Shown piece by piece: positions 23,948 through 33,316 of a stretch of 64,000 nucleotides of DNA. A program made the translations under genes and the position numbers. The notes below the pieces were generated by a model. That model was given only the letters and a program-made list of their open reading frames with translations, searched no databases and had not been told where the DNA came from. The stretch's first letter is position 1; each line of letters opens with the position of its first letter. Source of the stretch: Bacillus methanolicus (GTDB lineage Bacteria > Bacillota > Bacilli > Bacillales > Cytobacillaceae); NCBI RefSeq assembly GCF_008764295.1, contig NZ_VTQX01000004.1, positions 46,057-110,056 of the forward strand. Direction: 5' to 3'.

Positions 23948-23976
23948 ATTTTACAGAAAAAGAGATCCAAGAGCAA
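23948..23976 (-). promoter_or_regulatory. Probable upp promoter
   Basis: Minus strand: TTGCTC (23971-23976), a 17-base spacer and TAAAAT (23948-23953), 35 bases upstream of the upp start. The -35 element is weak (3/6). Confidence 0.45.
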
Positions 23977-24277
23977 CTCCTATCCGAAATTGTTAAAGAA
24001 ATGACATCTTCCTCGATATATACACGTGACTTAAAGAAAAAGTCTTACATATCTTTATTTTTAGTTCTACTGGTGACGCTGCGCCTCAACACCTTGACAA
24101 CCTAAAATCCTAAAAGTTCACTTTTAGAGTAACATCATCTGGCTATACTTACCCATAGTGGATGCTTCCTTAGCTGGGGATATTGCCTTTTTGCTGCTGT
24201 CGATTCATCCATTACGCTCTGATCTTATATCTCTTGAATCAGCACTGTAAACTATCTACATTGAGATCAAAACACTC
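23977..24277. other. Spacer between upp and the lipoprotein gene
   Basis: About 300 bases. I see no reading frame with a ribosome site, no clear terminator for the lipoprotein gene and no RNA gene. Nothing is recognised here. Confidence 0.5.
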
Positions 24278-25078
24278 CTAAATTGCGGACGCACTATATT
24301 CTACACTAGGATAAATATTCCCCTTATCAAAAACGATATTTCTTTCAGAAAATTGATCCCGCAGTAATTGTTGTTGTTCTTCTGTTAGAAAATTATGCCT
24401 AATCTCTATAGCTCCAGTTTTCGCATCGACGCCCAACACATACAAGAGATGCTCGGGCGTTGCAGACTGTTTGACTATTTCGTTGACAACCTTATATACT
24501 TCGTCCGTTAGTAAATGATTCTCTTCCGTAGTATACGGAGTATAGTAAATATGTATATTTTTTGCCAGCATATCTCCACTATCTACTTTTTCTTGTAAAG
24601 CGTCAACGAAGCTTTTTAACTTCTCATCCGCTTGTTTGACTCCAATCCAAACACCGAATGGTTCCGTATCTGTTACTTCTTTCACAAAGAAAATTACACC
24701 CTTCTTCATAAACGCATCATATCCACCATTAATATCCGCTATACTAGATTCAACAATCCCTCCTTCAATTACCTCAACAGCTAACGACTCTACTCGTTCT
24801 TCTATTGTATCGCCAAACTGCCCAGCCAAAAATTCCGTTAGATCCTTGACTTCTTCTACTGCCCTATCTCGCTTTGACGTATCATTTGTCGTTTGTTCTA
24901 ATTTCGCAATAATACTTCGGTTATTGACTACTTCAACCGTTTCCCAGCCTGAGCTGTTTTCAGGATTTTGCGATTGACTTTTCAATTGCCCTCCATCCGC
25001 TTTCGGCTGCGTGGACGCTGTACCACATGCAGTTAAAAACAGAATGATAAGGAGAGAGGCCCTCCATTTCCATTTCAT
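24278..25078 (-). CDS. Lipoprotein of unknown function
   Basis: 266 residues. The second of two adjacent ATG codons (25076-25078) is chosen because GGGAG sits six bases before it. The N-terminus is a type II signal peptide, MKWKWRASLLIILFLTAC, with the lipobox LTAC and lipidated Cys18, so the protein is anchored on the outer face of the membrane. The rest is soluble and acidic without motifs that I recognise. A segment KSQSQNPENSSGWETVEVVN links the anchor to the folded part. I assign no function; it is an insertion between glyA and upp relative to B. subtilis. Confidence 0.75.
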   Translation of the reverse strand: MKWKWRASLLIILFLTACGTASTQPKADGGQLKSQSQNPENSSGWETVEVVNNRSIIAKLEQTTNDTSKRDRAVEEVKDLTEFLAGQFGDTIEERVESLAVEVIEGGIVESSIADINGGYDAFMKKGVIFFVKEVTDTEPFGVWIGVKQADEKLKSFVDALQEKVDSGDMLAKNIHIYYTPYTTEENHLLTDEVYKVVNEIVKQSATPEHLLYVLGVDAKTGAIEIRHNFLTEEQQQLLRDQFSERNIVFDKGNIYPSVEYSASAI

Positions 25079-25278
25079 CATTATCTCCCTCGATCCTATT
25101 GACTTATATTCATTTAGACGAAGGAGTGAATATTTAAGTTACTATTTGTTTCCAGTTTTTCTCCTATTTCGGGGAAAAGTACGTTTCTGCAAGGATGAAT
25201 CAAGTGGCCTCTCTTTGTGCCCACACAAGCTTACGGATGCTAACTTGCCAATACACTAACTACAAATCAATGTCCGCA

Positions 25279-25320
25279 AAAATAAAAGAGCGAAATTCCA
25301 GCAACAGAACTTCGCTCTTC
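25279..25320 (-). terminator. Intrinsic terminator after glyA
   Basis: AAGAGCGAA (25286-25294) pairs with TTCGCTCTT (25311-25319), followed by TTATTTTTG on the minus strand. Confidence 0.88.
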
Positions 25321-25328
25321 TTACATAA

Positions 25329-26570
25329 TTATTGTTGTTGATATAACGGAAATCTACCTGTCAAAGCTTCCACTCGTTGTTTCGCCTCTTCAAGCTTTCC
25401 TTCATCTTCGTGATTTTTCAATGTAAACCCGATGATGGAGGCGATTTCTTCCATCTCTGCTTTATCAAAACCACGAGAGGTAACGGCAGCTGTTCCAATT
25501 CGAACACCACTTGTTACAAACGGGCTTTCCGGATCATAGGGAATGGTATTTTTATTAACAGTGATTCCAACTTCATCGAGAACCTTTTCAGCAACTTTAC
25601 CAGTAAGACCTAGAGAACGTACATCCACTAATAGGAGATGATTGTCCGTTCCCCCAGAAACAAGGTTGAGCCCTTGCTTTTGCAGTTCTTCTGCTAAATG
25701 CTTAGCATTGGCAATAATATTCGCTGCATAATCCTTAAAGGAATCTTGTAAAGCCTCCCCAAATGCCACTGCTTTCGCAGCGATTACGTGCATAAGTGGA
25801 CCGCCTTGAATTCCCGGAAAAATCGATTTATCAATCTTCTTCGCAAATTCCTCTTTACAAAGAATCATTCCGCCACGAGGACCACGAAGAGTTTTATGGG
25901 TTGTTGTAGTAACAAAATCAGCATACGGAACTGGGTTTGGATGGAGGCCAGCAGCAACAAGTCCTGCAATATGAGCCATATCCACCATTAAGTAGGCACC
26001 CACTTCATCCGCGATTTCTCTAAAACGCTTGAAATCGATCACGCGAGGGTATGCACTTGCACCAGCAACAATTAGCTTTGGTTTATGGGTACGTGCTTTT
26101 TCTAAAACATCATCATAATTGATGGTGTGAGAAACTTCATCTACACCATACTCAACAAAATTATATTGAACTCCAGAAAAATTAACAGGGCTTCCGTGTG
26201 TTAAATGGCCACCATGGGAAAGGTTCATTCCCAACACTGTGTCCCCTTGCTCTAGGATCGTGAAATAAACAGCCATATTTGCTTGAGCACCTGAGTGAGG
26301 TTGAACATTTACATGCTCTGCACCGAAAATTTGCTTTGCACGATCACGGGCTAAATCCTCGGCTATATCCACATATTCACAGCCACCGTAATAACGTCTG
26401 CCAGGGTAACCTTCTGCATATTTATTTGTTAATACAGAACCTTGCGCTTCCATCACTGCTTCACTCACAAAGTTTTCAGATGCAATAAGTTCGATTTTTG
26501 TACGTTGTCGACCTAATTCTTTTTGAATCGCTTGAAATACTTGCTCATCCTGCTGTGCCAAATGCTTCAT
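25329..26570 (-). CDS. glyA: Serine hydroxymethyltransferase
   Basis: 413 residues from the second of two adjacent ATGs (26568-26570), six bases after GGGGG. This PLP enzyme converts serine and tetrahydrofolate to glycine and methylene-THF. The PLP-lysine motif [14 protein letters not shown] is at about residue 225; [13 protein letters not shown] and [11 protein letters not shown] lie in the N-terminal part. A sigma-A promoter and a PurR-like box pair lie upstream, consistent with purine control known for B. subtilis glyA. Confidence 0.97.
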   Translation of the reverse strand: MKHLAQQDEQVFQAIQKELGRQRTKIELIASENFVSEAVMEAQGSVLTNKYAEGYPGRRYYGGCEYVDIAEDLARDRAKQIFGAEHVNVQPHSGAQANMAVYFTILEQGDTVLGMNLSHGGHLTHGSPVNFSGVQYNFVEYGVDEVSHTINYDDVLEKARTHKPKLIVAGASAYPRVIDFKRFREIADEVGAYLMVDMAHIAGLVAAGLHPNPVPYADFVTTTTHKTLRGPRGGMILCKEEFAKKIDKSIFPGIQGGPLMHVIAAKAVAFGEALQDSFKDYAANIIANAKHLAEELQKQGLNLVSGGTDNHLLLVDVRSLGLTGKVAEKVLDEVGITVNKNTIPYDPESPFVTSGVRIGTAAVTSRGFDKAEMEEIASIIGFTLKNHEDEGKLEEAKQRVEALTGRFPLYQQQ

Positions 26571-26615
26571 CATAATCCCCCTCATATGTTTTATTTCTCC
26601 TGCCACATGCTTCCC

Positions 26616-26644
26616 ATTTTAATCGTTAATAGAAAAATACGCAA
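26616..26644 (-). promoter_or_regulatory. Probable glyA promoter
   Basis: Minus strand: TTGCGT (26639-26644), a 17-base spacer, then TAAAAT (26616-26621), about 45 bases before the glyA start. Confidence 0.6.
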
Positions 26645-26659
26645 GATGATTTACGAATA

Positions 26660-26702
26660 AAATCCGAATAATATTATATGGTTATAATAAAAATGTTCGT
26701 TA
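26660..26702. promoter_or_regulatory. Inverted PurBox pair upstream of glyA (PurR operator candidate)
   Basis: On the plus strand AAATCCGAATAAT (from 26661) matches the PurBox AWWWCCGAACWWT at all but one position. In the opposite orientation AACGAACATT covers 26692-26701. The CGAA and TTCG cores are 27 bases apart, like the 26 that I count in the B. subtilis pur operon operator. The pair lies immediately upstream of the -35 element. Confidence 0.55.
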
Positions 26703-27698
26703 TTCCTCCCAATTCCAATAATCGAGCTCTCCAAGCCTTTCCCCTCGGATTTCAGGAGCATCCTGAAGCTTCAGCAGTTCTTTTACAGGACCGGTTACTA
26801 CTGCCCCATAGACGATAAATCCATTCTCCTGCAAATAATCGTAGCGCTCTTTAAGATAATCCAGCCCTAAAAATCCTTCGTAGTATCTCTTTGACTCTTC
26901 GGTGAGGAGGTTTTTCATGTTCGTTAGCATCATTTTTTTACTTTCGTCAAGCTGCTCCTCTGTTAACACCCTTATTTTCCCTTCCGATAAATAATCATCA
27001 TCAATCTCTCGTCCTCCCGTAAGCCCAAAGGGACTCATAATTGAGATTTCCTCTTCTCCTCCACCCCATCCTCCTGGTTGAAAAACGGTGAATTCACCTG
27101 TATAAAGCGGGGCCCATAATATATCGATATCATACGGTTTTAACAAATCAATAAGTTCTTCAGCTGTCATGAAATCAGTCGTTGAAAAGGCGAGCTCCCC
27201 TACCGTTCCTTCATGAAGTTTAGCTAACGTATCCCAAACCCTCGGATCCTCGTTAGCCTTTAGCCTGTCTCCTGTTTTAGGGTGTTCCGGTAAGGAAAAA
27301 GAAAAGCGATTGTCCTCAGGGATCGTCACATTGTCCAACGGCCGCGATGAAAACAACAGCGATTTACGAATGTTCATTTCGCCTACTTGCTTCTCCTCTT
27401 TCCCAATCGTCTTGAACAACGGGTAAGAGATCTTTTGCGTCAGAAATGGCGTAATTTCACTATCCACAAATCCGCCTATATCCCCATTTATGTTTGGATT
27501 TGTCCACTCTAAAGCAACTTTACTATAATACGCATGCTTTCTATCCAAATGTAGAGATTCATAACTAATGGAGACAATCATCATGTAGACCACGTACAGA
27601 AAAAAGAACACAATTAAGATGCGCAAAATTTTCATCGTTAACATAAAGCGATACTTTAATAAAATTTTTTTCTCCTTCTCCTTATTCCACTCATTCAC
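26700..27698 (-). CDS. Anti-sigma factor (Sigma_reg_N / Sigma_reg_C type)
   Basis: 332 residues, one membrane helix at about 25-47 (LRILIVFFFLYVVYMMIVSI) with a short cytoplasmic N-terminus and a large outside domain. The extracellular part resembles the sigma-factor regulator families: YYSKVALEWTNPNINGDIGG after the helix, and TAEELIDLLKPYDIDILWAP later. The start is a GTG at 27696-27698, with GGAGGG six bases upstream; it overlaps the sigma gene by eight bases, so the two are coupled. The probable role is to hold the ECF sigma factor at the membrane until an envelope signal arrives. Confidence 0.75.
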   Translation of the reverse strand: MNEWNKEKEKKILLKYRFMLTMKILRILIVFFFLYVVYMMIVSISYESLHLDRKHAYYSKVALEWTNPNINGDIGGFVDSEITPFLTQKISYPLFKTIGKEEKQVGEMNIRKSLLFSSRPLDNVTIPEDNRFSFSLPEHPKTGDRLKANEDPRVWDTLAKLHEGTVGELAFSTTDFMTAEELIDLLKPYDIDILWAPLYTGEFTVFQPGGWGGGEEEISIMSPFGLTGGREIDDDYLSEGKIRVLTEEQLDESKKMMLTNMKNLLTEESKRYYEGFLGLDYLKERYDYLQENGFIVYGAVVTGPVKELLKLQDAPEIRGERLGELDYWNWEE

Positions 27699-28224
27699 GT
27701 TCTTCCCTCCAATTATTCTCTTTCGCTAATTGTAATAATTTTTTTCGCGCCCGGTGAATGGTCACTTTTACTTGACTTTCCGTCAAGTCAAGCGCCTCGG
27801 CGATTTCTTTATAACTAAATGATTCAAATTCTCTTAAATATAAAGTTGTTCTATATTGCTCTGGCAAAAATTTTAGGAAAGTATGTAGATCTTCCCTTTC
27901 CTCCATCTTTAACGCTTCTTCCTCAGGCAATCCATAAGGGCTGAGGAACTCATTTTCTTTTGTAAAAAGCTCTGCAAAGGGAATCTTCTTTCTTCTCTGC
28001 CGCTTTCTCCACTCATCTATATAGACGTTTCTCGCCACTTTAAATAACCACGCTCGGACGTCCTCGCGATTATACTCTGACAGAGAAATCGTTGCTCGCA
28101 CGAAGGTTTCCTGTGTTAAATCCTCTGCCAGTTCTTTCGAGCCCGACATTTTTAATAAAAAATAGTACAGGGATTTCGCATATTGCCTGTATAAAATTTC
28201 AAGTTCATTTTTTCGACTGCGCAT
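27691..28224 (-). CDS. ECF-type RNA polymerase sigma factor
   Basis: 177 residues. Region 2 spans about 10-80 (LAEDLTQETFVRA, AWLFKVARNVYIDEWRKRQ) and region 4 about 110-165 (FLPEQYRTTLYLREFESFSY, then ALDLTESQVKVTIHRARKKL with the helix-turn-helix). Regions 1 and 3 are missing, as in ECF sigma factors. The gene is followed by its anti-sigma factor and preceded by an ECF-like promoter, so autoregulation is likely. It is an insertion between glyA and ywlG compared with B. subtilis; I cannot name the orthologue. Confidence 0.9.
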   Translation of the reverse strand: MRSRKNELEILYRQYAKSLYYFLLKMSGSKELAEDLTQETFVRATISLSEYNREDVRAWLFKVARNVYIDEWRKRQRRKKIPFAELFTKENEFLSPYGLPEEEALKMEEREDLHTFLKFLPEQYRTTLYLREFESFSYKEIAEALDLTESQVKVTIHRARKKLLQLAKENNWREERE

Positions 28225-28258
28225 GCTTTTTCCCCTTTAAAAAGTAATCCGTAAGGTA

Positions 28259-28284
28259 CACGTCTCTCTTACTTTAAAGTTACA
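28259..28284 (-). promoter_or_regulatory. ECF-type promoter before the sigma gene
   Basis: Minus strand: TGTAAC (28279-28284), 16 bases, then CGTG (28259-28262). The -35 AAC and a CGT -10 at this spacing are typical of ECF promoters; the sigma gene starts about 35 bases later. Confidence 0.55.
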
Positions 28285-28287
28285 CTA

Positions 28288-28322
28288 AAAATAAAAAAAG
28301 CCTCTACCGAATAGTAGAAGCA
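28288..28322 (-). terminator. Intrinsic terminator after ywlG
   Basis: GCCTCTAC (28300-28307) pairs with GTAGAAGC (28314-28321) with one G-U pair; a run of seven T follows on the minus strand, just upstream of the ECF promoter. Confidence 0.88.
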
Positions 28323-28359
28323 AAAAAATGTAGATGTATGCAAATTTTTTTGGAGGTTT

Positions 28360-28932
28360 TTAACATGATTTGTTTTCAGTTGTTCGTTCATATACCGCAC
28401 GAGCACCACCGATTAGCTTCGGACGACTCGTTGCCAGTGTGATATGAGCGTTTCCAAGCGTTTTTAATGAGACACGGACAGGAACAGCAACATGTTTAAT
28501 ATGCATGCCAATCAGTGTATCGCCGATATCTATCCCTGCTTCTGCACGAATGTGTTCAACTACGACCGGATCAGCAAAATGATGATAAGCATAGGTTGCC
28601 ATTGCACCACCTGCATTGCGAACAGGAATCACGGTTACTTCCTCAAGCCCTCGACTGTCTGACGTCTTTCGCTCAACAACGAGCGCCCGATTCAAATGTT
28701 CACAACATTGGAAAGCAAGCTGAACCCCGGTTTCATCAGCGAATTCTTTCACTTTTCGAAAAATCATTTCCGCAACTTCAACCGTTCCAGCTGTACCGAT
28801 TTTTTGACCAACTACCTCACTGGTACTACAGCCAATCACGAAAAGATGACCTTTCGCAATCGTTGTTTGCTCTTTAAATTCTCGTAAAACGGTTTCTAAC
28901 TGCTTTTCCCATTGCGGTAATTCCATTACCAT
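28360..28932 (-). CDS. ywlG: TIGR01440/DUF436 family protein (YwlG)
   Basis: 190 residues from the ATG at 28930-28932, seven bases after GGAGG; other nearby ATGs are too close or too far. Family stretches are [16 protein letters not shown], the [15 protein letters not shown] segment with a Cys pair, and [20 protein letters not shown]. The function is unknown. It follows rpiB by 24 bases, as ywlG follows ywlF in B. subtilis, and the conserved position supports the name. Confidence 0.88.
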   Translation of the reverse strand: MVMELPQWEKQLETVLREFKEQTTIAKGHLFVIGCSTSEVVGQKIGTAGTVEVAEMIFRKVKEFADETGVQLAFQCCEHLNRALVVERKTSDSRGLEEVTVIPVRNAGGAMATYAYHHFADPVVVEHIRAEAGIDIGDTLIGMHIKHVAVPVRVSLKTLGNAHITLATSRPKLIGGARAVYERTTENKSC

Positions 28933-28956
28933 GCCCATACCTCCTTTCAAGGAAAC

Positions 28957-29400
28957 TTAAAGTTGATCCTCGTAGGCTGTAATTTTCCCGACACGTTTTT
29001 CATGGCGACCGCCTTCATAATTAGTAGACAACCATACCTTGGCAATTTCACGAGCCAATCCTGGTCCAATAACGCGCTCTCCCATTGCTAAAATATTACT
29101 ATTATTATGCTCACGAGTTGCCTTCGCACTAAATACATCGTGGACAAGGGCGCAGCGTATTCCTTTTACCTTATTCGCTGCAATACTCATGCCAATTCCT
29201 GTTCCACAAATTAAAATGCCTCGATCAAATTCACCAGAAGCCACTTTTTCCGCCACTGGTAAAGCATAATCTGGGTAGTCAACAGACGTTTCGCATTCAC
29301 AACCAAAATCTTCATACTGAATACCTAATTCATCCATTAATTGCTTTAACTCTTGGCGGATATTCAATCCGCCGTGATCTGATGCAATTGCAACCTTCAT
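28957..29400 (-). CDS. rpiB: Ribose-5-phosphate isomerase B
   Basis: 147 residues from the ATG at 29398-29400 (MKVAIASDHGGLNIRQELK), with GGAGG nine bases upstream. It interconverts ribose 5-phosphate and ribulose 5-phosphate in the pentose phosphate pathway. The active-site DHGG near residue 8, Cys in ILICGTGIGMSIAANK and HDVFSAKATREHNNSN are all intact. In B. subtilis this gene (ywlF) follows ywlE directly; here a chemoreceptor gene lies between them. Confidence 0.94.
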   Translation of the reverse strand: MKVAIASDHGGLNIRQELKQLMDELGIQYEDFGCECETSVDYPDYALPVAEKVASGEFDRGILICGTGIGMSIAANKVKGIRCALVHDVFSAKATREHNNSNILAMGERVIGPGLAREIAKVWLSTNYEGGRHEKRVGKITAYEDQL

Positions 29401-29611
29401 ATCCGTTTTCCTCCTATCGCGCATTGTTTCCGAAATTGATTTCGATTATATTTTGACACAATCCGCTTTTTTTAACAATGAGGCTCATCACGTGCTTACT
29501 ACTTTCACCCAGATACTGATTTAGACTGTTTGGCTTTCACCATTTATGCTCAACTTGGCTTTGTCTTATTTTTTACTCCTTTCAGCAACCATATTGTTAA
29601 AAAAAGACCAA

Positions 29612-29638
29612 TAAAAAAGGCTCCCATTATTGGAGCCG
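29612..29638 (-). terminator. Intrinsic terminator after the chemoreceptor gene
   Basis: GGCTCC (29619-29624) pairs with GGAGCC (29632-29637); TTTTTTATTGG follows on the minus strand, 12 bases after the stop codon. Confidence 0.88.
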
Positions 29639-29648
29639 TAACCATTTT

Positions 29649-30944
29649 TTAAAGCTTAAAACGAGTAATTGTATTTTTTAACGCTTCGGCTTGTCCTTTT
29701 AATTCGGAAGCAAGCTTTTCGACATTTTCTATAACCGCTGCCTGCTGGTTAGTAGCCGTCGTTACTTCTTGTGCACCGGCAGAGGTTTCTTCAGCGATAG
29801 CGGCCACTTCTTGTGATTGGGTGGAAGTATGAACAATGCTTTCCATTTGTTTATCGACTAATGTTGTAATCGCTGTGACTGACTCAGCCATTTCATTGAC
29901 TGTTTTCGTCATTTCCTCAATGACATTATTCGTTTGAGCGCCTTTTTCCGCCTCTACATTGGCCACTTCAACTTGGTTGGCAATTTGTTGAACGACATTT
30001 TGAACTTCTTCTTGAATATTTTTAATGAGCTCAGAAATGCCTTGCACTGCTTTTCCACTTTCGTCAGCAAGGGTACGAACTTCCTCCGCTACGACAGCAA
30101 AACCTTTGCCATGCTCACCCGCGCGCGCTGCTTCAATCGAGGCATTCAACGCTAATAAATTCGTTTGGGCTGCAATATCGCCTACAAGCTGAATAATTTG
30201 TTCTACTTTTGCGGCGTTGTCTTCCAATCGTTTAACCGTTTGCAAGGAATCCTCGTTTTCCTTTGCAAGACGCTGAATACCGGAGACTAAAGAATGGATA
30301 ATATCCTTTGACTCTTGAAGATCCTGTACCAGTTCACGTGAAACATTTCCAGAGCTCTTAGCTGTCTCCTGAACCTCTTCTGCAATACGGATGACATCTT
30401 CAACAGACTCTGCTGTTGCTTGAATCGACACTGCTGAATTGTCTGCTCCCATCGAAATTTCGCTTATCGTTCTTGCGATCGCTTCTGCTTGTTCAGCAGC
30501 AGCAGAGGATTCACGGGAAATGGAGATCACTTTTTCATTCGTCGCTTGGAAGTTTTCATCAATTTTTTGCACCATTTCTTTCAAGTTGAAAAGCATGTGA
30601 TTGAAAGCAACCCCAAGAGCACGAATCTCATCATCAGATTTTGAAAGCTCAACATCAACGGAGATGTCGCCATGGGCCGCCTTCAAAGCCACTTTTTCCA
30701 ATTTTTGCAGCGGTTTAATAATAAAGCCGGCTGCTAGAAATGCCAAAATTCCAGACCAGATAATCCCTAAGCTTAATGTAATAATCGTGAATGTAATTTC
30801 TCCAAATGGCAGCATATCTTGAATCATTGGATATAAAAAGTAAATAAATAGTCCACTCGTAGTATAAGTAATGAGTGCAAGCGTCGTAATAAATAAGACA
30901 AGTTTTTTCCTTAGACCAAACTTATATTTCTTTTTCTCCTCCAT
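29649..30944 (-). CDS. Methyl-accepting chemotaxis protein with minimal sensor region
   Basis: 431 residues. Two membrane helices at about 15-40 and 48-72 are joined by only a few outside residues ([11 protein letters not shown]). A HAMP domain follows ([20 protein letters not shown]), then a long coiled-coil signalling domain with the hairpin tip near [29 protein letters not shown]. There is almost no periplasm-side sensor, so it probably senses the membrane state or a cytoplasmic signal. The start overlaps the 3' end of ywlE by 23 bases, with GGAGG six bases before the ATG. It is not at this place in B. subtilis. Confidence 0.9.
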   Translation of the reverse strand: MEEKKKYKFGLRKKLVLFITTLALITYTTSGLFIYFLYPMIQDMLPFGEITFTIITLSLGIIWSGILAFLAAGFIIKPLQKLEKVALKAAHGDISVDVELSKSDDEIRALGVAFNHMLFNLKEMVQKIDENFQATNEKVISISRESSAAAEQAEAIARTISEISMGADNSAVSIQATAESVEDVIRIAEEVQETAKSSGNVSRELVQDLQESKDIIHSLVSGIQRLAKENEDSLQTVKRLEDNAAKVEQIIQLVGDIAAQTNLLALNASIEAARAGEHGKGFAVVAEEVRTLADESGKAVQGISELIKNIQEEVQNVVQQIANQVEVANVEAEKGAQTNNVIEEMTKTVNEMAESVTAITTLVDKQMESIVHTSTQSQEVAAIAEETSAGAQEVTTATNQQAAVIENVEKLASELKGQAEALKNTITRFKL

Positions 30945-31407
30945 CTTCTTCCTCCCTAAATGTCTCCGAGACCATTAATTTCTCGATTATTTTCTTTATA
31001 TTCTCACTGATGTCAATATAGGTCTTTCTATATGTTTCTAAGGAGCCACCAAATGGATCGTGAATATCACTATTTATTTTTTCACCTGCAAATTCCTTTA
31101 AAGTAAATACTTTCCCCTCAGAATTTGGAAACATAGAGAGAACAGATCGCTTATGGCTTTCTGTCATCGTGAATATATATGAAGCCCAATCCACTAACCC
31201 CTTCGTAAGCATAGACGACCGGTGAACATGCTCAATACCCTCTTCTTCCAATATTCTTTGTACATGCGATGAAGCAGGTGCCCCATCCATTGCATATACT
31301 CCAGCAGATTTCACTTCCATTTCAGGAATTTTTTTACTCTTTAAAATAGCTTCTGCCATTGGACTTCTGCAAGTATTACCTGTGCAAACAAATAGTATGC
31401 GAGTCAC
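30922..31407 (-). CDS. ywlE: Low-molecular-weight phosphatase, probable protein-arginine phosphatase YwlE
   Basis: 161 residues from a GTG at 31405-31407, with GGGGG seven bases upstream. The P-loop is CTGNTCRS (Cys8 to Arg14) and the general acid lies in DPFGG. Thr12, second before the catalytic Arg, matches the residue known to give YwlE its preference for phosphoarginine over phosphotyrosine. YwlE reverses McsB arginine phosphorylation in the cytoplasm. The charged C-terminal tail ([11 protein letters not shown]) overlaps the chemoreceptor start, and the pair may be co-translated. Confidence 0.9.
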   Translation of the reverse strand: MTRILFVCTGNTCRSPMAEAILKSKKIPEMEVKSAGVYAMDGAPASSHVQRILEEEGIEHVHRSSMLTKGLVDWASYIFTMTESHKRSVLSMFPNSEGKVFTLKEFAGEKINSDIHDPFGGSLETYRKTYIDISENIKKIIEKLMVSETFREEEDGGEKEI

Positions 31408-31608
31408 CCTGGTTCCCCCTTCTTTCTACATTATAAGACATTTTTATTAGAAAAGAAGAATTTTTTTACAAATAAAGCAGTGTCAATAGTCCTAGTCGGA
31501 TATAAATACCCCTAGTAAAACCTTGCCCGCCATTAGGATAAACAATACAAGCTTGGCGGATTTTCCTTTCTAATAGTTCTCATTATATCCTCTAACTCGC
31601 TGAAACAA

Positions 31609-31640
31609 AATAAAAAAAGCTGCTGTTACAATAGCAGCAA
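31609..31640 (-). terminator. Intrinsic terminator overlapping the mntP stop codon
   Basis: GCTGCT (31619-31624) pairs with AGCAGC (31633-31638), followed by seven T on the minus strand. The stem contains the mntP stop codon (31626-31628). Confidence 0.88.
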
Positions 31641-32177
31641 TTTTATACCGAACGCAAGTAAAATTCCACCCCCAAGGGCTTCGCTATACGTTCCTAACCA
31701 ACCTTGTACTTTTCTTCCAAGCAGTAAGCCCATCCACGTAAGAATGCATGCTCCCAGCCCAAAACAAACGAGAACTAACACTGTTTTTGCCCCGTAAATT
31801 CCCAGAGTCAAACCTACGGAAAAACTGTCAATACTTACCCCTAGCGCAAAAAGAAGGAGTCCTAAACCAACGGGTGTGAACCGTGATTCTTCCTCCTTTT
31901 TAAAACTTGATAAAATCATTTGTACACCTAAAAGAAGCAATAGTCCTCCGCCAAGCAGAGCGGCAACCTCTCCAAATTGCTTTGACAGAAAGCGACCAGC
32001 CACCATTCCCAGCATGGGCATTAGCACATGAAAACAGCCGATAGTGACCCCGATTTTAAGGATTTGCTTCAATCGAATTGGGATCATTCCCATTCCTAAC
32101 CCTACGGAGAATGCATCCATCCCAAGAGCAAATGCCATTATCATTAGTGTAATCATTTCTCCGATTAGTTCAGACAT
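31626..32177 (-). CDS. mntP: Manganese efflux pump MntP
   Basis: 183 residues with six predicted membrane helices in two inverted-repeat halves. The paired motifs [15 protein letters not shown] and [17 protein letters not shown] each carry the Asp needed for Mn2+ export. It sits between ywlE and ywlC, like B. subtilis ywlD (mntP). The ATG follows GGGGG by seven bases, and that ribosome site can pair with a C-run upstream (see the hairpin entry). No yybP-ykoY riboswitch fits in the short 5' spacer. Confidence 0.92.
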   Translation of the reverse strand: MSELIGEMITLMIMAFALGMDAFSVGLGMGMIPIRLKQILKIGVTIGCFHVLMPMLGMVAGRFLSKQFGEVAALLGGGLLLLLGVQMILSSFKKEEESRFTPVGLGLLLFALGVSIDSFSVGLTLGIYGAKTVLVLVCFGLGACILTWMGLLLGRKVQGWLGTYSEALGGGILLAFGIKLLLL

Positions 32178-32184
32178 CCATGCG

Positions 32185-32229
32185 CCCCCTTTGGATCTGC
32201 TATTTCAGCATATGCATGTCCATAGGGGG
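32185..32229 (-). promoter_or_regulatory. Hairpin that can hide the mntP ribosome binding site
   Basis: In the mRNA the Shine-Dalgarno AGGGGG (complement of 32185-32190) can pair with CCCCCT (complement of 32224-32229). A second helix of 4-5 pairs (32092-equivalent positions 32192-32196 with 32218-32222) and a small inner TGCT/AGCA stem strengthen it. Translation of mntP could be held back until the fold opens. Confidence 0.45.
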
Positions 32230-32269
32230 ACAAGAACTAGAAATCATTTTGTAACATAAATGTAATATT

Positions 32270-33316
32270 CTAATTTTCCGTGATTACCTTATGTCCTGCA
32301 GCCTTCAAAAGGCGATTCATAATGGCTTCACCGACTCCTTCATGAACGAAGGCTTCACTAAATATGATATTCACATCCGATTTGTTAAAGCTTCTAAGCG
32401 CATCATACAATCCGCTTGCTACAGTCTCTAACCTGCTCCTTTGTCCACACACTTGAACGATGTCACTCTCATAATAATCGCGGTTTTCTACCGTGGTCAG
32501 TACACCGACTTTAAGACCCTCTCGTTTTTTTTCAAAGATAAGCTGTTGAATATATTCTCGGCTCCCTTTTACTAAATAAAGCGGGGCATCAGGGGCATAA
32601 TGGGTATATTTCATTCCAGGCGATTTTGGCGCCTTATCCTGACTTGCCAACGCTGGATCAACCTTGACGAGACCAATCTCCGCTTCTAGCTGTTCCTTTG
32701 TAACACCACCAGGCCGCAAGATTTGTGGGATATCACCCGTGCAATCTAAGACGGTTGATTCCACTCCTATCCCCGTTGAGCCACCATCCACAATGGCGGA
32801 TACTTTCCCATTTAAGTCTTCCCATACATGCTCTGCCGTTGTCGGACTAGGCCTGCCAGAACGGTTTGCACTCGGCGCTGCAATAGGAAGACCCGACGCT
32901 TGAATAAGCGCCAAAGCAACCGGGTGTTCAGGCATGCGAATTGCAACTGTGGATAAGCCCGCAGTCGCAAGTTCAGACAGTACCCCTGCTTTCTTTTGAA
33001 AAATAATCGTTAAAGGACCTGGCCAAAACTTCTCCATTAAAAGCTCGGCCGTCTGCGGTACTTCTACAACAAACTCCTTAATTTGCTGAAGTTCACTTAT
33101 ATGAATAATTAACGGATTATCACTCGGTCTTCCTTTCGCTGCAAAAATCTTCCGCACCGCAGCATCTGATTTTGCGTTTCCACCCAAACCATAAACCGTT
33201 TCCGTCGGAAAAGCGACAACCTCATTTTTCACTAATCTATCTGCAGCCTCTATTATTTGTGGATATGTTGACAGATTATCCACATTTTTATCCACTTTAA
33301 AGTATGATGTATCCAT
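32270..33316 (-). CDS. ywlC: L-threonylcarbamoyladenylate synthase (Sua5 type)
   Basis: 348 residues from the ATG at 33314-33316, six bases after GGTGG. It makes threonylcarbamoyl-AMP for the tRNA t6A37 modification. The YrdC-like catalytic domain covers about 20-210 (VAFPTETVYGLGGNAKSD, KGRPSDNPLIIHI, PSANRSGRPSPTTAEHV). The C-terminal Sua5 domain follows the linker SPGMKYTHYAPDAPL. The 5' part of the gene contains DnaA boxes of the cluster described below. Confidence 0.94.
   Translation of the reverse strand: MDTSYFKVDKNVDNLSTYPQIIEAADRLVKNEVVAFPTETVYGLGGNAKSDAAVRKIFAAKGRPSDNPLIIHISELQQIKEFVVEVPQTAELLMEKFWPGPLTIIFQKKAGVLSELATAGLSTVAIRMPEHPVALALIQASGLPIAAPSANRSGRPSPTTAEHVWEDLNGKVSAIVDGGSTGIGVESTVLDCTGDIPQILRPGGVTKEQLEAEIGLVKVDPALASQDKAPKSPGMKYTHYAPDAPLYLVKGSREYIQQLIFEKKREGLKVGVLTTVENRDYYESDIVQVCGQRSRLETVASGLYDALRSFNKSDVNIIFSEAFVHEGVGEAIMNRLLKAAGHKVITEN

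Noticed and set aside
32178..32269. yybP-ykoY manganese riboswitch before mntP
   Set aside because: The spacer is under 100 bases and lacks the conserved motifs of that riboswitch; only a simple SD-pairing hairpin is seen.
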